Part shown: in pieces, positions 1 to 11,830 of the stretch | How positions within the stretch are numbered: the first letter of the stretch is position 1 | Layout: every line of letters starts with the position of its first letter | NCBI GenBank assembly: GCA_026119935.1 | Contig: JALRMH010000017.1 | Location: forward strand, 1-64,000 | Direction: 5' to 3' | Length of the DNA: 64,000 nt | Origin: Endothia cerciana | Taxonomy: Eukaryota; Ascomycota; Sordariomycetes; Diaporthales; Cryphonectriaceae | Notes under the pieces: generated by a model | Database searches by the model: none | Seen by the model: only the letters and a program-made list of their open reading frames with translations | What the model was told of the DNA's origin: nothing | Made by a program: the position numbers and the translations under genes

Positions 1-226
1 ACATCTTTGTTTTATTTTTTGTTGCTTGCGACTTTTTTATTACCCCCCACATCATCCACCAATTGGTGGGGTTGTTGGTTCGTGTGGCGGGTGCCAACCA
101 CACGCCCCCCCCCCCCCAAAAGAAAAAACACCACCACCGCCCTTCTAGGGGGATGGGCCATCTCGACCCTCTCTCACTCTCAAATATATGACGCTTCATG
201 ATAGGAAATCAGTTTCTGACGCATAG

Positions 227-874
227 CAGTTCTGATAAACAATGCGGGCATAATGGTCTACGAGCAAGCGCAGTTGCTCGTTGCACTCCGCAAGACTTTT
301 GAGACCAACGTCTTCGGGACGATGCTCCTGTATGTACTATTATACCCCTTTATACCCCTAGCCCCCCTACGCCTGGTCCTCATGATTCCATACTTGAAGA
401 GGCAAAGGGCTCTTGGGAAGCGTTCCTAGACTTGTCCACGGCCCAAATTTCGCTGACGAGGGAGGGTCGAATAGCACCGAGACGCTGGAGCCGCTGCTCC
501 AGAAGTCGTCCAGGCCATACCTGGTCTACGTCTCGAGCGGGCAGGGCTCCATGGCGAAGAAGCTGGACCCCGACAACGAGCACGGGAAGCTCCGCGGTGA
601 AGCGTACCGCATGAGCAAGGCCGCCCTCAACATGCTCAGCGCGTGCCACCGCAGGCACTGGTCGGGGTGGGGCTGCAAGGTGCTCGCGTTCGACCCGGGC
701 TTCTGCGTGTCGAACCTCACGGGCGACAAGGGCCGCGAGATGCGCATCAAGCTGGGGGCCCGCGACCCCAAGGAGCCGGCCACTACCCTCGTGGATGTCG
801 TACGGGGGGGCAAGGACGCCTTCTTTGAGAAGAGCGGCATGTTGGATGTTGACGGGACCCTGGTGCCATGGTGA
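227..874 (+). CDS. Short-chain dehydrogenase/reductase, 3' part
   Basis: C-terminal two thirds of an SDR oxidoreductase (NAD(P)-dependent, substrate unknown). Proposed exons are about 227-329 and 475-874, with stop TGA at 872-874. Exon one reads LINNAG (the SDR NNAG motif), then FETNVFGTM. After an intron at 330-474 (donor GTATGT, branch CTGAC near 452, acceptor TAG) the frame continues TETLEPLLQKSSRP, then YVSSGQGS (catalytic Ser strand) and YRMSKAAL (YxxxK). The C-terminus looks complete. The nucleotide-binding TGxxxGIG segment is not visible in bases 1-226, and a stop lies at 217-219. The 5' exon is therefore either left of the window behind a long intron or lost. I see no frame damage in the part present, but a truncated relic cannot be excluded. 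Confidence 0.6.
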
Positions 875-3467
875 TTGTATGACTCTATCACCCCCCAGGA
901 CAACCAAGCGGAATGTATCGGGCAGGATTTAGTAACTATTCTTCTTGTAAGCGGGAAAATCTGCTGGAGCTGGTGGCGCCTGACAGGCAAACCAGAACCA
1001 CACATGGGTTTTCTTTCTTCATTGAATTAGTAGCGCGCAGCAAAGCTCGGAACCTGCCCCGTTTCTCGCTATGAGCGCACAGCATCCATGGCGCGCATGA
1101 ATATCCCCGGGGCCAGATCAAGACCGTGGAGGGAGGGAAGATACCTGCGGGGTCCTAGATGTGAACCATGGAGTCTGCCTACCCATCTGGTATTGTGTAC
1201 TGCACTATCAGCCGTGACCATCGGCTACTGTTCCCACAAGTGACCCTCTCAGCCTGGGGAGGACGCCCGCAGAATACGCCTATGCACCTAGGTATGCACT
1301 TTAAGACAAGCTGGCACGGGGCTGATTACACCGTTGGCTCTCCTGAGCAGGATCATCGTAGATCAGTGTGCTTCTATGGGGCCGGGCTATTGCAGCCTTA
1401 GCCTCCTGGGAACAATATCTGCAACCTTCTCGAGGGAATCTCTAATTCAACCCAAAGGGGGGTGATCACCCCTCTTATGAAAGAGCTTGACACCTCAGTA
1501 ATTACCAAATAGGTATCTTGAAGCTAACGGCCCAAGTTTCCTTTCCCCCTTCCCCTCCTTTCCCCTCTTCCCCTCCTTTCCTCTCTTCCCCCCCCCATTT
1601 TCTTTCTTTTTTTTTAATTTAATTTGTCTAATTTTTTATTTGATTTTTATTTAATGTTTTTTAAACCCTTCGCATTTCTGCCAGGCTATAGCTATGCCCA
1701 TAGCTGGTCAACGGACTGAGGTCAGCAGAGCAAACTTCCGAGGTTGCCATACACCGAGGGCTGGGCATGAGATGTTGCAACCTAGAAGACGTCTTCCCAT
1801 GACTGGTGAGGGGAGGTTCTGCTGCCCGCTGGGATGGATCTCGCTCTGAACTGAAGCAGGTAGGTTCTGCATGCAATGCCTTTCTGGAACCAGAACTACA
1901 GAGTGCAGGTATATACAGGATATAATCTTCCGTTTTGCCTTTGGCTGCTGTCTGCTCTTCATGTGTCTTCACCTCCATGCCTCCATATCTGTATCTGGCA
2001 TAGGACAAGGCTGTCGCCTGCCGCGCCTGCTGGTGGGGAAGGGGGTCGGATGGGGTCGGATGTATGGAGCCCCAAATGTCCTACATAACCCCCTTCCCCA
2101 ACCCCGCCAGTCAACGTCCCGTCACATCGAGATGACAAAGGCACCACAACGACAGGACACCGCCTCTCTCATGAATCAGGGCGCCACTGTGATCTGCCTG
2201 CCTGCTGCATCCCGATACGGGCATGCAGGTAAGCTGCGAGGAGAGATGGCTGAGCAAATGAGCGTCCACTCTTGCGACATGGGCGCAGCCATCTCGACAT
2301 TGACGCCTTACCTGTAAGGGCTAAACCTATCACCGCGATCTGCCCGATCGAGAGCAGCTGGTTTTCGACATGGATGATCTGCAGCAGCCTTGCATCGGAG
2401 GTGGAGAGACGTCATGCCTGTTGAAGGGCGTAATCATGGCCGCGGGCGGGACATAAGGATCTCTTGCTTGAATCCTTCAAAGCTCCGCCGACAACGGACC
2501 CATCCACACCATGTCGGTGTGACAGACCATCAGTAACACCGGGATAGTGCAGTAGCACCACAGTCTGCAGGACGGCTTTGAGGGGGGACATCTATCACAC
2601 GCGCGAAGCCTGTTGCTGCCCGAGATCCCAGATCACCCTCTGTCTTGATCCGCAAAAGATTCTCAGAGCGTTGGCACCGGCACAGAACGTCGGCCCTTTT
2701 GTTGGCAAGAGGATGGGGGGGCCTCGGCCATGCACAATGCAAAGGAGCCCCCTCTTTGCAATCAAGAACCTGCGTCCTCCTGCAGGTCGGGCCCACTGCC
2801 ATACATGCGGATCTTGGGGGGCGCCCGCAAGGGCTCCCGACCGCCGCCTGCTCGTACTGCACTTGTACTGCTCTGGCCGGCGATCTTCGCCCGCGACGCT
2901 CCCGGCCACTCAGATTCCGGCTGGGAGGGCGAGGACCGGCCGTCTGGACCGCCTGCCATACGTTACAACCAACGCTACGCAGGCCAGATACTCCCCTGCT
3001 CGCAGATATATCTGACCTCTGGGGCCGCTGTTTGGTCGCGAGAACCCACCATCATCGCCCGGCCGACCCCACCTTGCGGCCCGGTGGCTACGATGTGACC
3101 TTCGAAAATCCGTGACTCGGCGGGGTAGCGGCTCTTCTTTTCCCTTCAAGACCACCGTCCTGTTTCCTGGACGCATTCCTCTTAACTTCCTCCCGTCTTG
3201 CGTCTTGCTCTTTCGGTCGTCCTTCGGTTTGAAGCAGGTCCGGTTTTCACTGCACGCCTTTCTGGCTGCTCCCATCCGGTCCGCCAGCCTCGACCATCCA
3301 CCCCTCTTATTCGATTCGGCTTTGCCGATTAAAGCCGTCGTCCGAACTATTTCTGAGAAAAAAAAGAATTGCTTCAGGTTCTATACCAGCAGGACTACGA
3401 GACCTAGCCCTACCGCACGCAGTAGACATATCCCCATTGTCTCCTCCTCACGCCCAGTGATTCCAAC
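875..3467. other. Intergenic, no gene recognised
   Basis: No reading frame here resembles a known protein or shows convincing splice structure. It holds a pyrimidine-rich stretch around 1535-1665 (CCCTTCC/CTCTT blocks grading into T-rich DNA). The last 350 bases are C+T-rich and probably form the promoter and 5' leader of the MFS gene that starts at 3468. Confidence 0.5.
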
Positions 3468-5753
3468 ATGTCTCCCTCCGCACATAATCGGCCAAAATTG
3501 CCCGCCAGGCAACTCGCGATCCTGGGTAAGCAAGTCATCATGGGCCTTCAGCCCACCCCGTGCGGAAAAATTCCTCTTCCACTGGGTCGTGTTCCCTGTG
3601 TTCCTGCCGTCATGCCTCAAGTGAAGCACTGTTGTATCGGACCTGTCAATAGGTAGGCTCTTGCTGGGGTTCTTCCGCGGCCAGAAATCCTCAAGTGTGT
3701 GCGCGGTGAGTACGCTGCCGGGTATTGGTCTCATGCGAGGAAGCAGGAATCCCACGATGACAGCGCGGATGTTGACGAGATTCTCGACCTACATACAATT
3801 CACAGCAGGGTTGAAGGCTGGATAGGGCAGAGCAAGGATCTCCAGGTACCACTCCTCTTTGTCGCGCCTTTCGCTGACGACTTCGTCACTTTAGCCGTTG
3901 TCAGGTTCGCAGAGCCTCTGGCATTAACCTCAGTATTTCCCTATCTACCTGAGATGATCAAGAGCTTCGGCGTCCCCCATAACAACGTGGCGAGATGGGC
4001 GGGCATGGTCGGATCTACCTTTTCGGTATCTCAGAGCTTGTGCGCAGTGCCGTGGGGACGTCTCTCCGACAAGATTGGGCGGAAACCTACAATCCTCATG
4101 GGCCTGATCAATGTGATGTTCTGTTTTCTGCTCTGGGGCACATCGACGAGTCTTGTGCAGGCCTTTGTAGCACGGTTTCTCATGGGTCTTGGCAATGGAA
4201 ATGGTTCGTTCCCGTTCCCCTCCCAAGTGCTCTGACGCCCAGGTTGACTCATGATCTCTACAGTTGGCATAATACGAACCATGGTGGCAGAAATGGTGCC
4301 CTGGAGAGAACTCCAACCGCGAGCGTTCTCTCTGATGCCTTTGGTATGGAGCATAGGCTCCGTGTTTGGCCCTTCCTTTGGTGGATTCTTCGCCAGGCCT
4401 GCCCAGCAATATCCTGCGCTCTTCGGTGACAGCTGGCTGTTCAACAAATACCCGTTCCTCCTGCCCAACCTGGTGGCCTGTGTCTTCTTCTTCATCTCCG
4501 TCGTGGTCGCAACTCTCTACCTGCGTGAGACCCTCGAGACGAAACGCCACGATAGAGACTGGGGCCTCGACCTGGGGGAGAAGATCTCCCGATCGTTCAA
4601 GAGGAGGCCCCGTCATGTCCACGAACGCCACCACCGGGCCTCCTTGGTGGACACCGAGGCCTCGGCTCCTCTGCTGTCCAAGTCTAGCGCTACAGTTGCC
4701 GTGAAGAAGAGCAAGCCGAGCGACACCTTGTCCCCCACGATGCGTGAGATCTTCACACCTCAGGTCACGATCAACATCATTGCATACACCTTCCTGGCGC
4801 TTCACTCAGTGGCATTCGATCAGGTGCTTCCCGCATTCCTCGACTATCCGCGGCAGAAGCCGGACGAGGGCAGCGTTCACCTGCCGTTTCACTTCTCCGG
4901 CGGCTTCGGCCTCAACTCGAGTGAGATCGGAACCATCTTCACCGTATATGGCGTCGCGTGTGGTGTCATCCAGTTCTTTGTCTTCCCACTCATCTGCGCC
5001 CGCTTCGGCGCCCTGAAGTGCTTCAAGGCCGGCAGTAAGTCAAACCCTCCCCGACGCAGTGCCCGCCAACTATACTTCGCCGTGCTAACGCGGGCCCCTC
5101 CCCCATCAGCCATCCTTTACCCTATCTTCTACATCCTTGTCCCCTACACGGCCCTGATCCAGTCTCCGCGCCTGCAGTACGCGGCCCTCCTGGCGCTCCT
5201 GCTCGTCAAGGGCTTCGCCGGCATCGTCGGCTTCCCCTGCATCACCATCCTGCTCACCAACTCCGCCCCGACCTTGCGCATCCTCGGGACCCTCAACGGC
5301 TTCGCCACGACCTTCTCGGGCATCGGCAGGGCTCTCGGCCCCATGAGCGCGGGCGCCATCTTCTCGTGGGGCGTGAAGAGGGGCTCGGTCGTGCCCGCGT
5401 TCTGGTTCCTGGCCGTCATCGCCGTGGGCCAGGTGATCCCGGCCTGGATGATCATCGAGGGCGACGGGCCCACCCGGGAGGAGGACACCGACGACGACGA
5501 TGAGATCCTGATGGAGACGGATGAGGAGACGGATGATTACCGGGCTATCGTTGCGGGTGATGCGGCTGATGTGATCGGCCTCGGCGAGGACGCCATCCCT
5601 GGGACGGACGACGAGGGGTTCTCGCCTCTGGTGCGGGTCAGCTCGCGGGCCTCCAGAGGGAGTGCCGGGTATGGTACCATCAACGGGTCGGCGGCAGCGA
5701 GAGGGACGAGGCCCAGACGCATGTCTGCCACGAGCAAGGATCTGGAGATATGA
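3468..5753 (+). CDS. MFS transporter, TetA/zinc-induced-facilitator-like
   Basis: Plasma- or vacuolar-membrane major facilitator transporter of 593 residues; substrate not predictable. Exons: 3468-3525, 3895-4203, 4264-5034, 5110-5753; all phases close. Exon one gives LPARQLAIL. The first splice restores the family stretch AILAVVRFAEPLALTSVFPY. Motif A, GRLSDKIGRKP, lies near residues 74-84. Later segments include GIIRTMVAEMVPWRE and a second six-helix half from about residue 270. The two halves are joined by a charged loop, and the C-terminal tail (from about residue 499) is very acidic and cytosolic-looking. Intron one is 369 nt, long for this gene set, with branch CTGAC about 20 nt before its TAG; an extra alternative exon inside it is possible. 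Introns two and three are 60 and 75 nt. The gene converges on the next MFS gene. Confidence 0.9.
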
Positions 5754-6422
5754 ACAGAGCGGGTGCGGGGCGGGGGCTTTAGATGGTGACGTCCTCACAT
5801 AAATGCTTTGCATTATAGGTCCTGTTGGGCAGTCCATCTGAGAGTTCAGTGGCTGTCAGTTATTCCCAGGCATGGAGTTTTGGGAGTTATTCGGCAAAAG
5901 CCAAAAGGCGTGAATGCTCAGACTTTCGACCAGCGGACAAGATGCAACTGAGTTACACACGCCGGCATTATCCTTGCCTATTTGCTCTCTCTTGCTAGAT
6001 CCGCATGGTGATATATATAGTCCCAGCACATCTGAGGGGAATTTGCAGGAGGGGAAACACAAGACTGGACGCTGGCAGATAAATGTCAAATATTACCTCC
6101 TCGGAGATTTTCCCCAAGTGACTTACTTACTCGACGATACTGAATGTAGGCGTCCAATGCCACTAGTATTTCGGCTTGGTTTCCAACTCCTGTGCGCCTC
6201 TTTCGCCATGCAAAGTCCCGTCTATACCGGCTATTAATCCTTTCATTTTCCATTTTCCAACGTCTTGCTCATGTAAAGCTGCATTCTGCGTGCATACGCC
6301 TAAGCGTGCAACCCATGTATCTGTCTGTGCTGCCCAGCCCCCCAGGGCCCGTACACTTCCTATATAAACCATCATAAGTGTGAGCCGCTCCACGTGAGCA
6401 TAGTCAAAAGTCCAACCTCGAC
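5754..6422. other. Convergent intergenic spacer between two MFS genes
   Basis: The 3' flanks of the plus-strand and minus-strand MFS genes meet here. No coding signal was recognised. It presumably carries both 3' UTRs and polyadenylation sites. Confidence 0.5.
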
Positions 6423-8102
6423 TCAGGACTTGGTAAGCCTCGCCCTCAGCCTTGCGCCGTAAAAGTAGAAACCAAACGGGATGAAGAACATGGCCACCCC
6501 CGATGAGGGCCAGGAGGAACGAGGCCCACAACAGCCCGAGCCGGTGATACATCTGGGTGGTGAAGAGTGGGAACGCGGCACCGCCCCCGGAACGCAGGAA
6601 CACCTTGGCGGCCAGGGCCGAGGCGGCGTACTTGGAGTACGAGTCGATGATGTAGTTGTTGACCGAGTAGTAGCACAGCACCATGCCGAAGCCGAACGCG
6701 ATGCCGGACGACGCGGGGGCCGACCCCAGATGATCCACCTCCACGACGTCGCCCCGAGGATGAACAGCGAGATGGGGATGAAGGGGGCCCCGATACACGC
6801 TCCCAGGAGCCGATCCTCGGGGGTCGGGGCACGCCTGGCGCAGACACTCCGGAAGATCTTCTCGCAGTACGGGGTGGCCACCAAGGCGAAGCCGGCGCCG
6901 ATCAGGATCGGGATGAACATGAGCCCTATCTGGCCGTCACTGTATCCGTACAGGTCCCCAAAGATGACGGGGTACGCAAAGAAGAAGGCGTACAGCATCG
7001 CGTAGATGAGCACGATGTACATGCACATCAGGTCCAGCACGGGCTCCGTCATGATCATGGCGACGGGCCGGACGAGGCTGGTCTTGACAACCTCCGCGAG
7101 CGAGAGCCTCACCCTCTCCTGTTCGGTGATGATGTTCTGGTCGCCGGTCTCCGCCCGGAGCTTCTTGGCGCGGCGCTTGAGGATCACCGGCGCGTACGTC
7201 TCCGGGATGAGACCGACGACGACCATCGTCACGCCCGAGAAGGCCATGTTGACCCAGAAGAACAGGTCGAGCCGGTGCGTGGCCACATTGATCCAGCCGC
7301 ACACGATGGGGCCGAGGACCGGGCCGCAATACGGGGCAGCTGCAAAGCACGCGATGGCGTTGCCACGGTCCTGGATCTCCCAGATGTCGGCAATGGTGCC
7401 TCCCGCCAGGGAGAGCGCAGGGCTCGAGAAGACCCCGCTGAGAAGGCGACAGGCGAGCAGCCCGCCGATATTTGGGGACAGGGCGCAGGGGATCTGGAAG
7501 ATGGTGTACAGGGCGAACGAGATGATGTAGGCGGGCCGACGGCCTATGATCTCCGAGAGGGGTGACCAGAGCAGAGGGCCAACTGCGAAGCCACAGACCA
7601 TTATCGAGCATGTGAGGATTGCGACTTCCTCAGAGACGTTATACTTTTCCTCGATGAGGCCCAGACCCCCGGTGACGATCGACGAGCCGTAGGCCACGCA
7701 GACAACAAGCATCGCAGCAACGATGGTGACGTACCATTTGTACAGTCTTGACCAGTGGTGCGGGTTCTCTGGGTCTCCGATGGTGAACGTGACAAACTCT
7801 GCCGTCTTGTGTTTCTCGAGGTCTTGTGCCGTGTGGTGAACTGTCCGCCCTGAATCTGAATCTGGTCTTGATCGGATCTGCTCGAGAGCCACCTCAGGTA
7901 CAAGGCCGGTAGGTGATTCGAAGTTGTATTCTTCGGGAAAGATAGGATGCTCCGGGCGGCCCATTTCGGGATAATTAACGTCTATCCTCTCTGGGATTTG
8001 CGAGAGGCCCATCTCTTCAAGGCTCTGTACGGTCTCCGTCCTCACAAGATGTGTTGGTGACATTGGTTCGGGATGCCCCTGGGGCACTTGTGGTGTAGAC
8101 AT
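6423..8102 (-). CDS. MFS transporter, DHA1 multidrug/polyamine type, with paired frameshifts
   Basis: Single-exon gene read as 559 residues. A cytosolic N-terminus of about 115 residues ends in [15 protein letters not shown], the usual lead-in to TM1 of fungal DHA1 drug:H+ antiporters. The signature [13 protein letters not shown] sits at 180-192, and [17 protein letters not shown] follows TM6. Between residues about 459 and 534 the annotated frame turns into Arg/Ser/Pro-rich sequence unlike a membrane protein. The neighbouring frame over the same bases instead reads [19 protein letters not shown], then [17 protein letters not shown], proper TM helices. One base too few in the C run at 6724-6727 and one too many in the C run at 6497-6501 (plus strand) explain this, and the frame recovers for the final helix [13 protein letters not shown]. 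This is either two homopolymer sequencing errors or a genuinely altered transporter. Confidence 0.88.
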   Translation of the reverse strand: MSTPQVPQGHPEPMSPTHLVRTETVQSLEEMGLSQIPERIDVNYPEMGRPEHPIFPEEYNFESPTGLVPEVALEQIRSRPDSDSGRTVHHTAQDLEKHKTAEFVTFTIGDPENPHHWSRLYKWYVTIVAAMLVVCVAYGSSIVTGGLGLIEEKYNVSEEVAILTCSIMVCGFAVGPLLWSPLSEIIGRRPAYIISFALYTIFQIPCALSPNIGGLLACRLLSGVFSSPALSLAGGTIADIWEIQDRGNAIACFAAAPYCGPVLGPIVCGWINVATHRLDLFFWVNMAFSGVTMVVVGLIPETYAPVILKRRAKKLRAETGDQNIITEQERVRLSLAEVVKTSLVRPVAMIMTEPVLDLMCMYIVLIYAMLYAFFFAYPVIFGDLYGYSDGQIGLMFIPILIGAGFALVATPYCEKIFRSVCARRAPTPEDRLLGACIGAPFIPISLFILGATSWRWIIWGRPPRRPASRSASAWCCATTRSTTTSSTRTPSTPPRPWPPRCSCVPGAVPRSHSSPPRCITGSGCCGPRSSWPSSGVAMFFIPFGFYFYGARLRARLTKS

Positions 8103-9178
8103 GGTTGTGATTGTAGAAGTTATGAGATATGTTGTGTACTGAAACCCGGAATAGTATGATCGAGTGAGTAGCGAGCCGGCGTTGATGATGTCGTTGGAGA
8201 CCCGTGGCCTAGGTGCGAGACTATTCCATTATATAATTGCCATAGCCGATTCGCTTGAACGTGAACTACAAAAGAGCGAGCCGCAAGGTCCATTTTTATC
8301 GTGCATAGAAAGGCCCAATAAGATAATACTATGGTACTACAGCGTCACCCCGACGCGACATTCCGTTATGGTGATCATTCGGGGATTTGTCTAGAGCAGA
8401 CGGGCGTCCCGTAGGGCTGGAGGACCATGGTGAAGCCGCAGCTAGAAGATTCGTTCATTGGCGCATGCTCGGTCTGACGCGGGATCTTTCAGAAGCTAGG
8501 CCAGGGACGTGCCCATAGATAGAATACCTGTCGGATAACATATTCTTCGCTTTTCTACATGTTGCCCGAGCTAGTGTGTTGTAGAGCTCGGTAAGTTGCG
8601 GACCTGCGCAGATGGGGAGTTATCTCGGTGTAGAAGAGGTGAAGCTTCAGCCTCGCTATATAACCAGCGAGAGAAAGCCGAGACCCGCGGCATCATCCGC
8701 CCTGAGCCTTGGCTTGTTAACCGACCAGTTGAAACCAGCCTTGTATCTCAAGAACCTTCTGAACACTATAGACATATTGAGTCTCTGGAGGTGACGCATA
8801 CATCTTGTGCTGCGCCAGAATGAGGATCTGAGTGCTCTGTGCAATGCGTAACAAAAGGCTGGGGCGTGACATTACACAGGAGAACAGCACAGATCAGACG
8901 TAGGCCCCCGAGGTCCCTGAAAGATCGCTCCTGTGCTCCACATTTGCTGTTTACGGGTCATACTAAAATCAACGTTTGCTCGCTCCATATCCGCTTCAGT
9001 CATTCTTCGGTGGGTTTTCGGCATTCGATAAAGCGAACAACGAAACAGCCGTGGAGAAAAAGCGGATTGCTGCTAGTGGATGGCCCCAGCTTTTTCATGA
9101 CCGCTTTCATGTCAAAAAACAATTACAAGACATTGTCTATGTTGGAGTCTGTGGTTCTCTTTCGCAAAGCTGTCTTTT

Positions 9179-9215
9179 GCTTCTTCTTCTTCTTCTTCTT
9201 CTTCTTCTTCTTTTC
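9179..9215. repeat. (CTT)n microsatellite
   Basis: About eleven consecutive CTT units followed by TTCC, in intergenic DNA. Confidence 0.9.
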
Positions 9216-10571
9216 CTTCATCTGAAGGAGATTCAATGTTATTTGTCTCCCTCATCGAGAATGCCTAATAGTACACAAGAAATGACCTGCTGTCTAGACT
9301 AGAACCGATGAGCCTCGGGACTCAGGAGAAAGCGGACACAACCGTACGAGTCTCACGAGAAGCGAGGGCGGCATTAACTAGATCCTTCCTATGAGTGAGA
9401 ACATCGATTTGGAAGAGATCGCTCCTCGCGACTACATTCCTGGCCCGAGGCCGTGGATCGTGGGTCATGCAAATCGCTCCCCACTTGCGCGCGTTGATGT
9501 GTGCCAGAGCGTGGCGAGTCTTCGCCATCAGCACACTCCCGAGATCGTCAGGATCCACGACGCATGTTCGCACAGGTTGATGATGCAATTTGGGTGCTGT
9601 AGTGCAGAAATTGGCCCTCAGCTCGAGCCCCTAGTTTCCGGACGCTTGGTCATACCATTAACATTTGGTCTTCAGTTTTGAGCACGAAGCGTATCATGAT
9701 TCTATACGGCGAAGATTACCAACATGCGAACGGCGTTCAGAGCACATACGCATGCGTCAGGTGACGTGGGCTCACTCTTCCTTAGGCAGCCACTGTGATG
9801 CATCCGGAAAGTTCGGTAACATGAAGCTCCACAACAGGTCAGTAGTGCGATTTGATGGTATATTGCGCATCTACCAAGGCACCAAGAGACTAAGGGGAGC
9901 CAATTAAGGCTGCGCCTCCAATGGAATTCAGCCATCGCCGTGCTCTTGAGGCCGCCGTGCCTATCGAGTTTGTGTAAGTCGCTAACAGCTTTTACGGTTT
10001 TACGCGCCTGCCCGAGTAGCACCTGTTCTTTCCCCTTGAATGCGGTTCCGACATCAAGTTTCTGCAAAAGGTCAAAAGTCAACGATGATAGTATGATCGG
10101 CTATTGTGGGCTTCGTACAGAGCAACTGGAGTCACTCGGGTGAGAATAGGAAGCCTGAGGTTGTCACATCTGATGGAGCGTCAAGAGTCACGAGGGTAAA
10201 CTATAATGAGATGTGTGACCATGGAAATCTGGAATTTCTGCCTACCCGTAATAGGCCAACGTATTGGCAGTACGTGTTCCAAGTGTTCAAGTAGGTCGGT
10301 CGCATCCTTCACCTTTCAGTGCAAAGGCTTATGCCTGTTAGTAAGACCATAAAGAGTACGATCTTGGTTAAATACAGGTAAAGACTGTCAAATTTCGGTG
10401 TTGTGGTACAGGGAGCGTGCTAATTACATCGGTCACCTTATCCTATTCACTGTCCTCAACCTCGACTACCGATACGCCGCCTGATCATAGATTCCAATTC
10501 GACTACGAGTAGTGCTGGACTCCAGATAATTCAGCCACTGAAGCATGTCTGCATTCCAATACTGCGTACCT

Positions 10572-11247
10572 CTAGTGAGCTAGTCTGTCCAGTATAGCCG
10601 TTTGCTGAGAAGATCGATCATCAGGGCAGCCCAAAGCGCCCATAGTGATGTTCATAGACAGTATGCTCGTACGGGTGGTACGCCCATTCTTCATAGGAAA
10701 CCCCGCAACTCCCATTATAACCTTACTCCAGTATCGCACCGCCTTCTCGTGATCGAACCTAGTCTGATAAATCCTAGCCAGCGTTATCGAGAGGCCTAGT
10801 CTTCCAAGTCCAAAGAGGCTACGACGTGACTCGGCATCGACGCAACGGATTTCTGCCTCTTCAGTCCGTTCTTGTGCGAACAGCACCTCCGGAAGGGAGG
10901 CCTCTAAGAACGACCTTCCTGAAAAGGTACGACCTTACTAATACTGAGTCTATTGCGCAAGTTCTTTCCAGAAATACTCCTCAGCAGCTTGAGGATGATC
11001 GAGTTCTCGCAGCGAATCAACGAGTTCATATGTGAGATTCCTGGTCAAAGGTAAGATCCTGGAGCTGCTCAGATAGAGTACAAGACGTCTTCAGATAGGC
11101 AAGCGACTCTTCGGACCTGCCTTGGCATCGCACGATCCTTCCAAGAACCCCACTCCTGCTCAAAAGCGCAACCTTCTCTATTAGCAAAGGCCTCCAAACA
11201 AAGGCACTATATTTTTCTAGGACCTGCATAGCATACGAATTCTTTTT
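10572..11247 (-). pseudogene. Relic of a TPR-repeat protein
   Basis: Three minus-strand pieces in different frames read in order as one fungal tetratricopeptide-repeat protein of the kind found C-terminal to NB-ARC/NACHT or other fungal domains. About 11229-11029 gives LGRIVRCQGRSEESLAYL. About 11027-10950 gives LVDSLRELDHPQAAEEYF and ends at TAG. About 10900-10572 gives VLFAQERTEEAEIRC followed by LARIYQTRFDHEKAVRYW. The pieces need at least two frame changes and one stop to be joined, with no matching introns. I call it a disabled fragment. No N-terminal effector or NTPase domain is visible upstream (to the right). Confidence 0.6.
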
Positions 11248-11817
11248 GATTCTCTTTCAAGTTGAACATAATTCAGAGCATAGTGAGTTATCAAGTACTT
11301 TCTAAGTGAATTCGTCCTCATCTTTAGCATTTTGCTGCTCCTAACAAAGAAAATTGTCAAAGATGCTATAAGCTCCTTCTTAGTTACTATTTATTTAGTA
11401 TAGCAGACTTTATATTGAGATTATATAATAGTGTTCCGGGGGTCAGGGATACCGTCAGGGCTCCATGACATCTACCGAGCTCTGATCAGAGACGTATGAA
11501 GCTATAGCCACCCAACCTCATTTCCCCACTCTAGTTTCGAAAAAGATATATCTTCTCCTTCTCTCTTATTCGGGCCCCTATTGGCCCCTATTGTGTAGGC
11601 TTCATTGCCCTTACTCAAGATCTGGACAGGCACTCTGTCGACCGAGAACCTGATCACATCGCAATCTTTCTGGTTATGTTCTTCTCTCCCTCTACGCCTT
11701 GGAGCTGCAGCTGGCTGCTGTGGTCAGCGCTTGCAGACCAAGAGAGCGAGTGCCCTTCTCTTTTGGAGCCCCATATCCCTTGCCACGACAGACCACACAT
11801 TCTTTGTTGTTCTTTGT

Positions 11818-11830
11818 GGGGGGGGGGGGG
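11818..11830. repeat. G homopolymer (13 nt)
   Basis: Thirteen consecutive G residues on the plus strand in intergenic DNA, preceded by TTTGT. It belongs to the set of long C/G tracts described in the findings. Confidence 0.9.

Noticed and set aside
5106..5837. 243-codon minus-strand frame
   Set aside because: It is the antisense shadow of the GC-rich last exon of the MFS gene, with no family resemblance.
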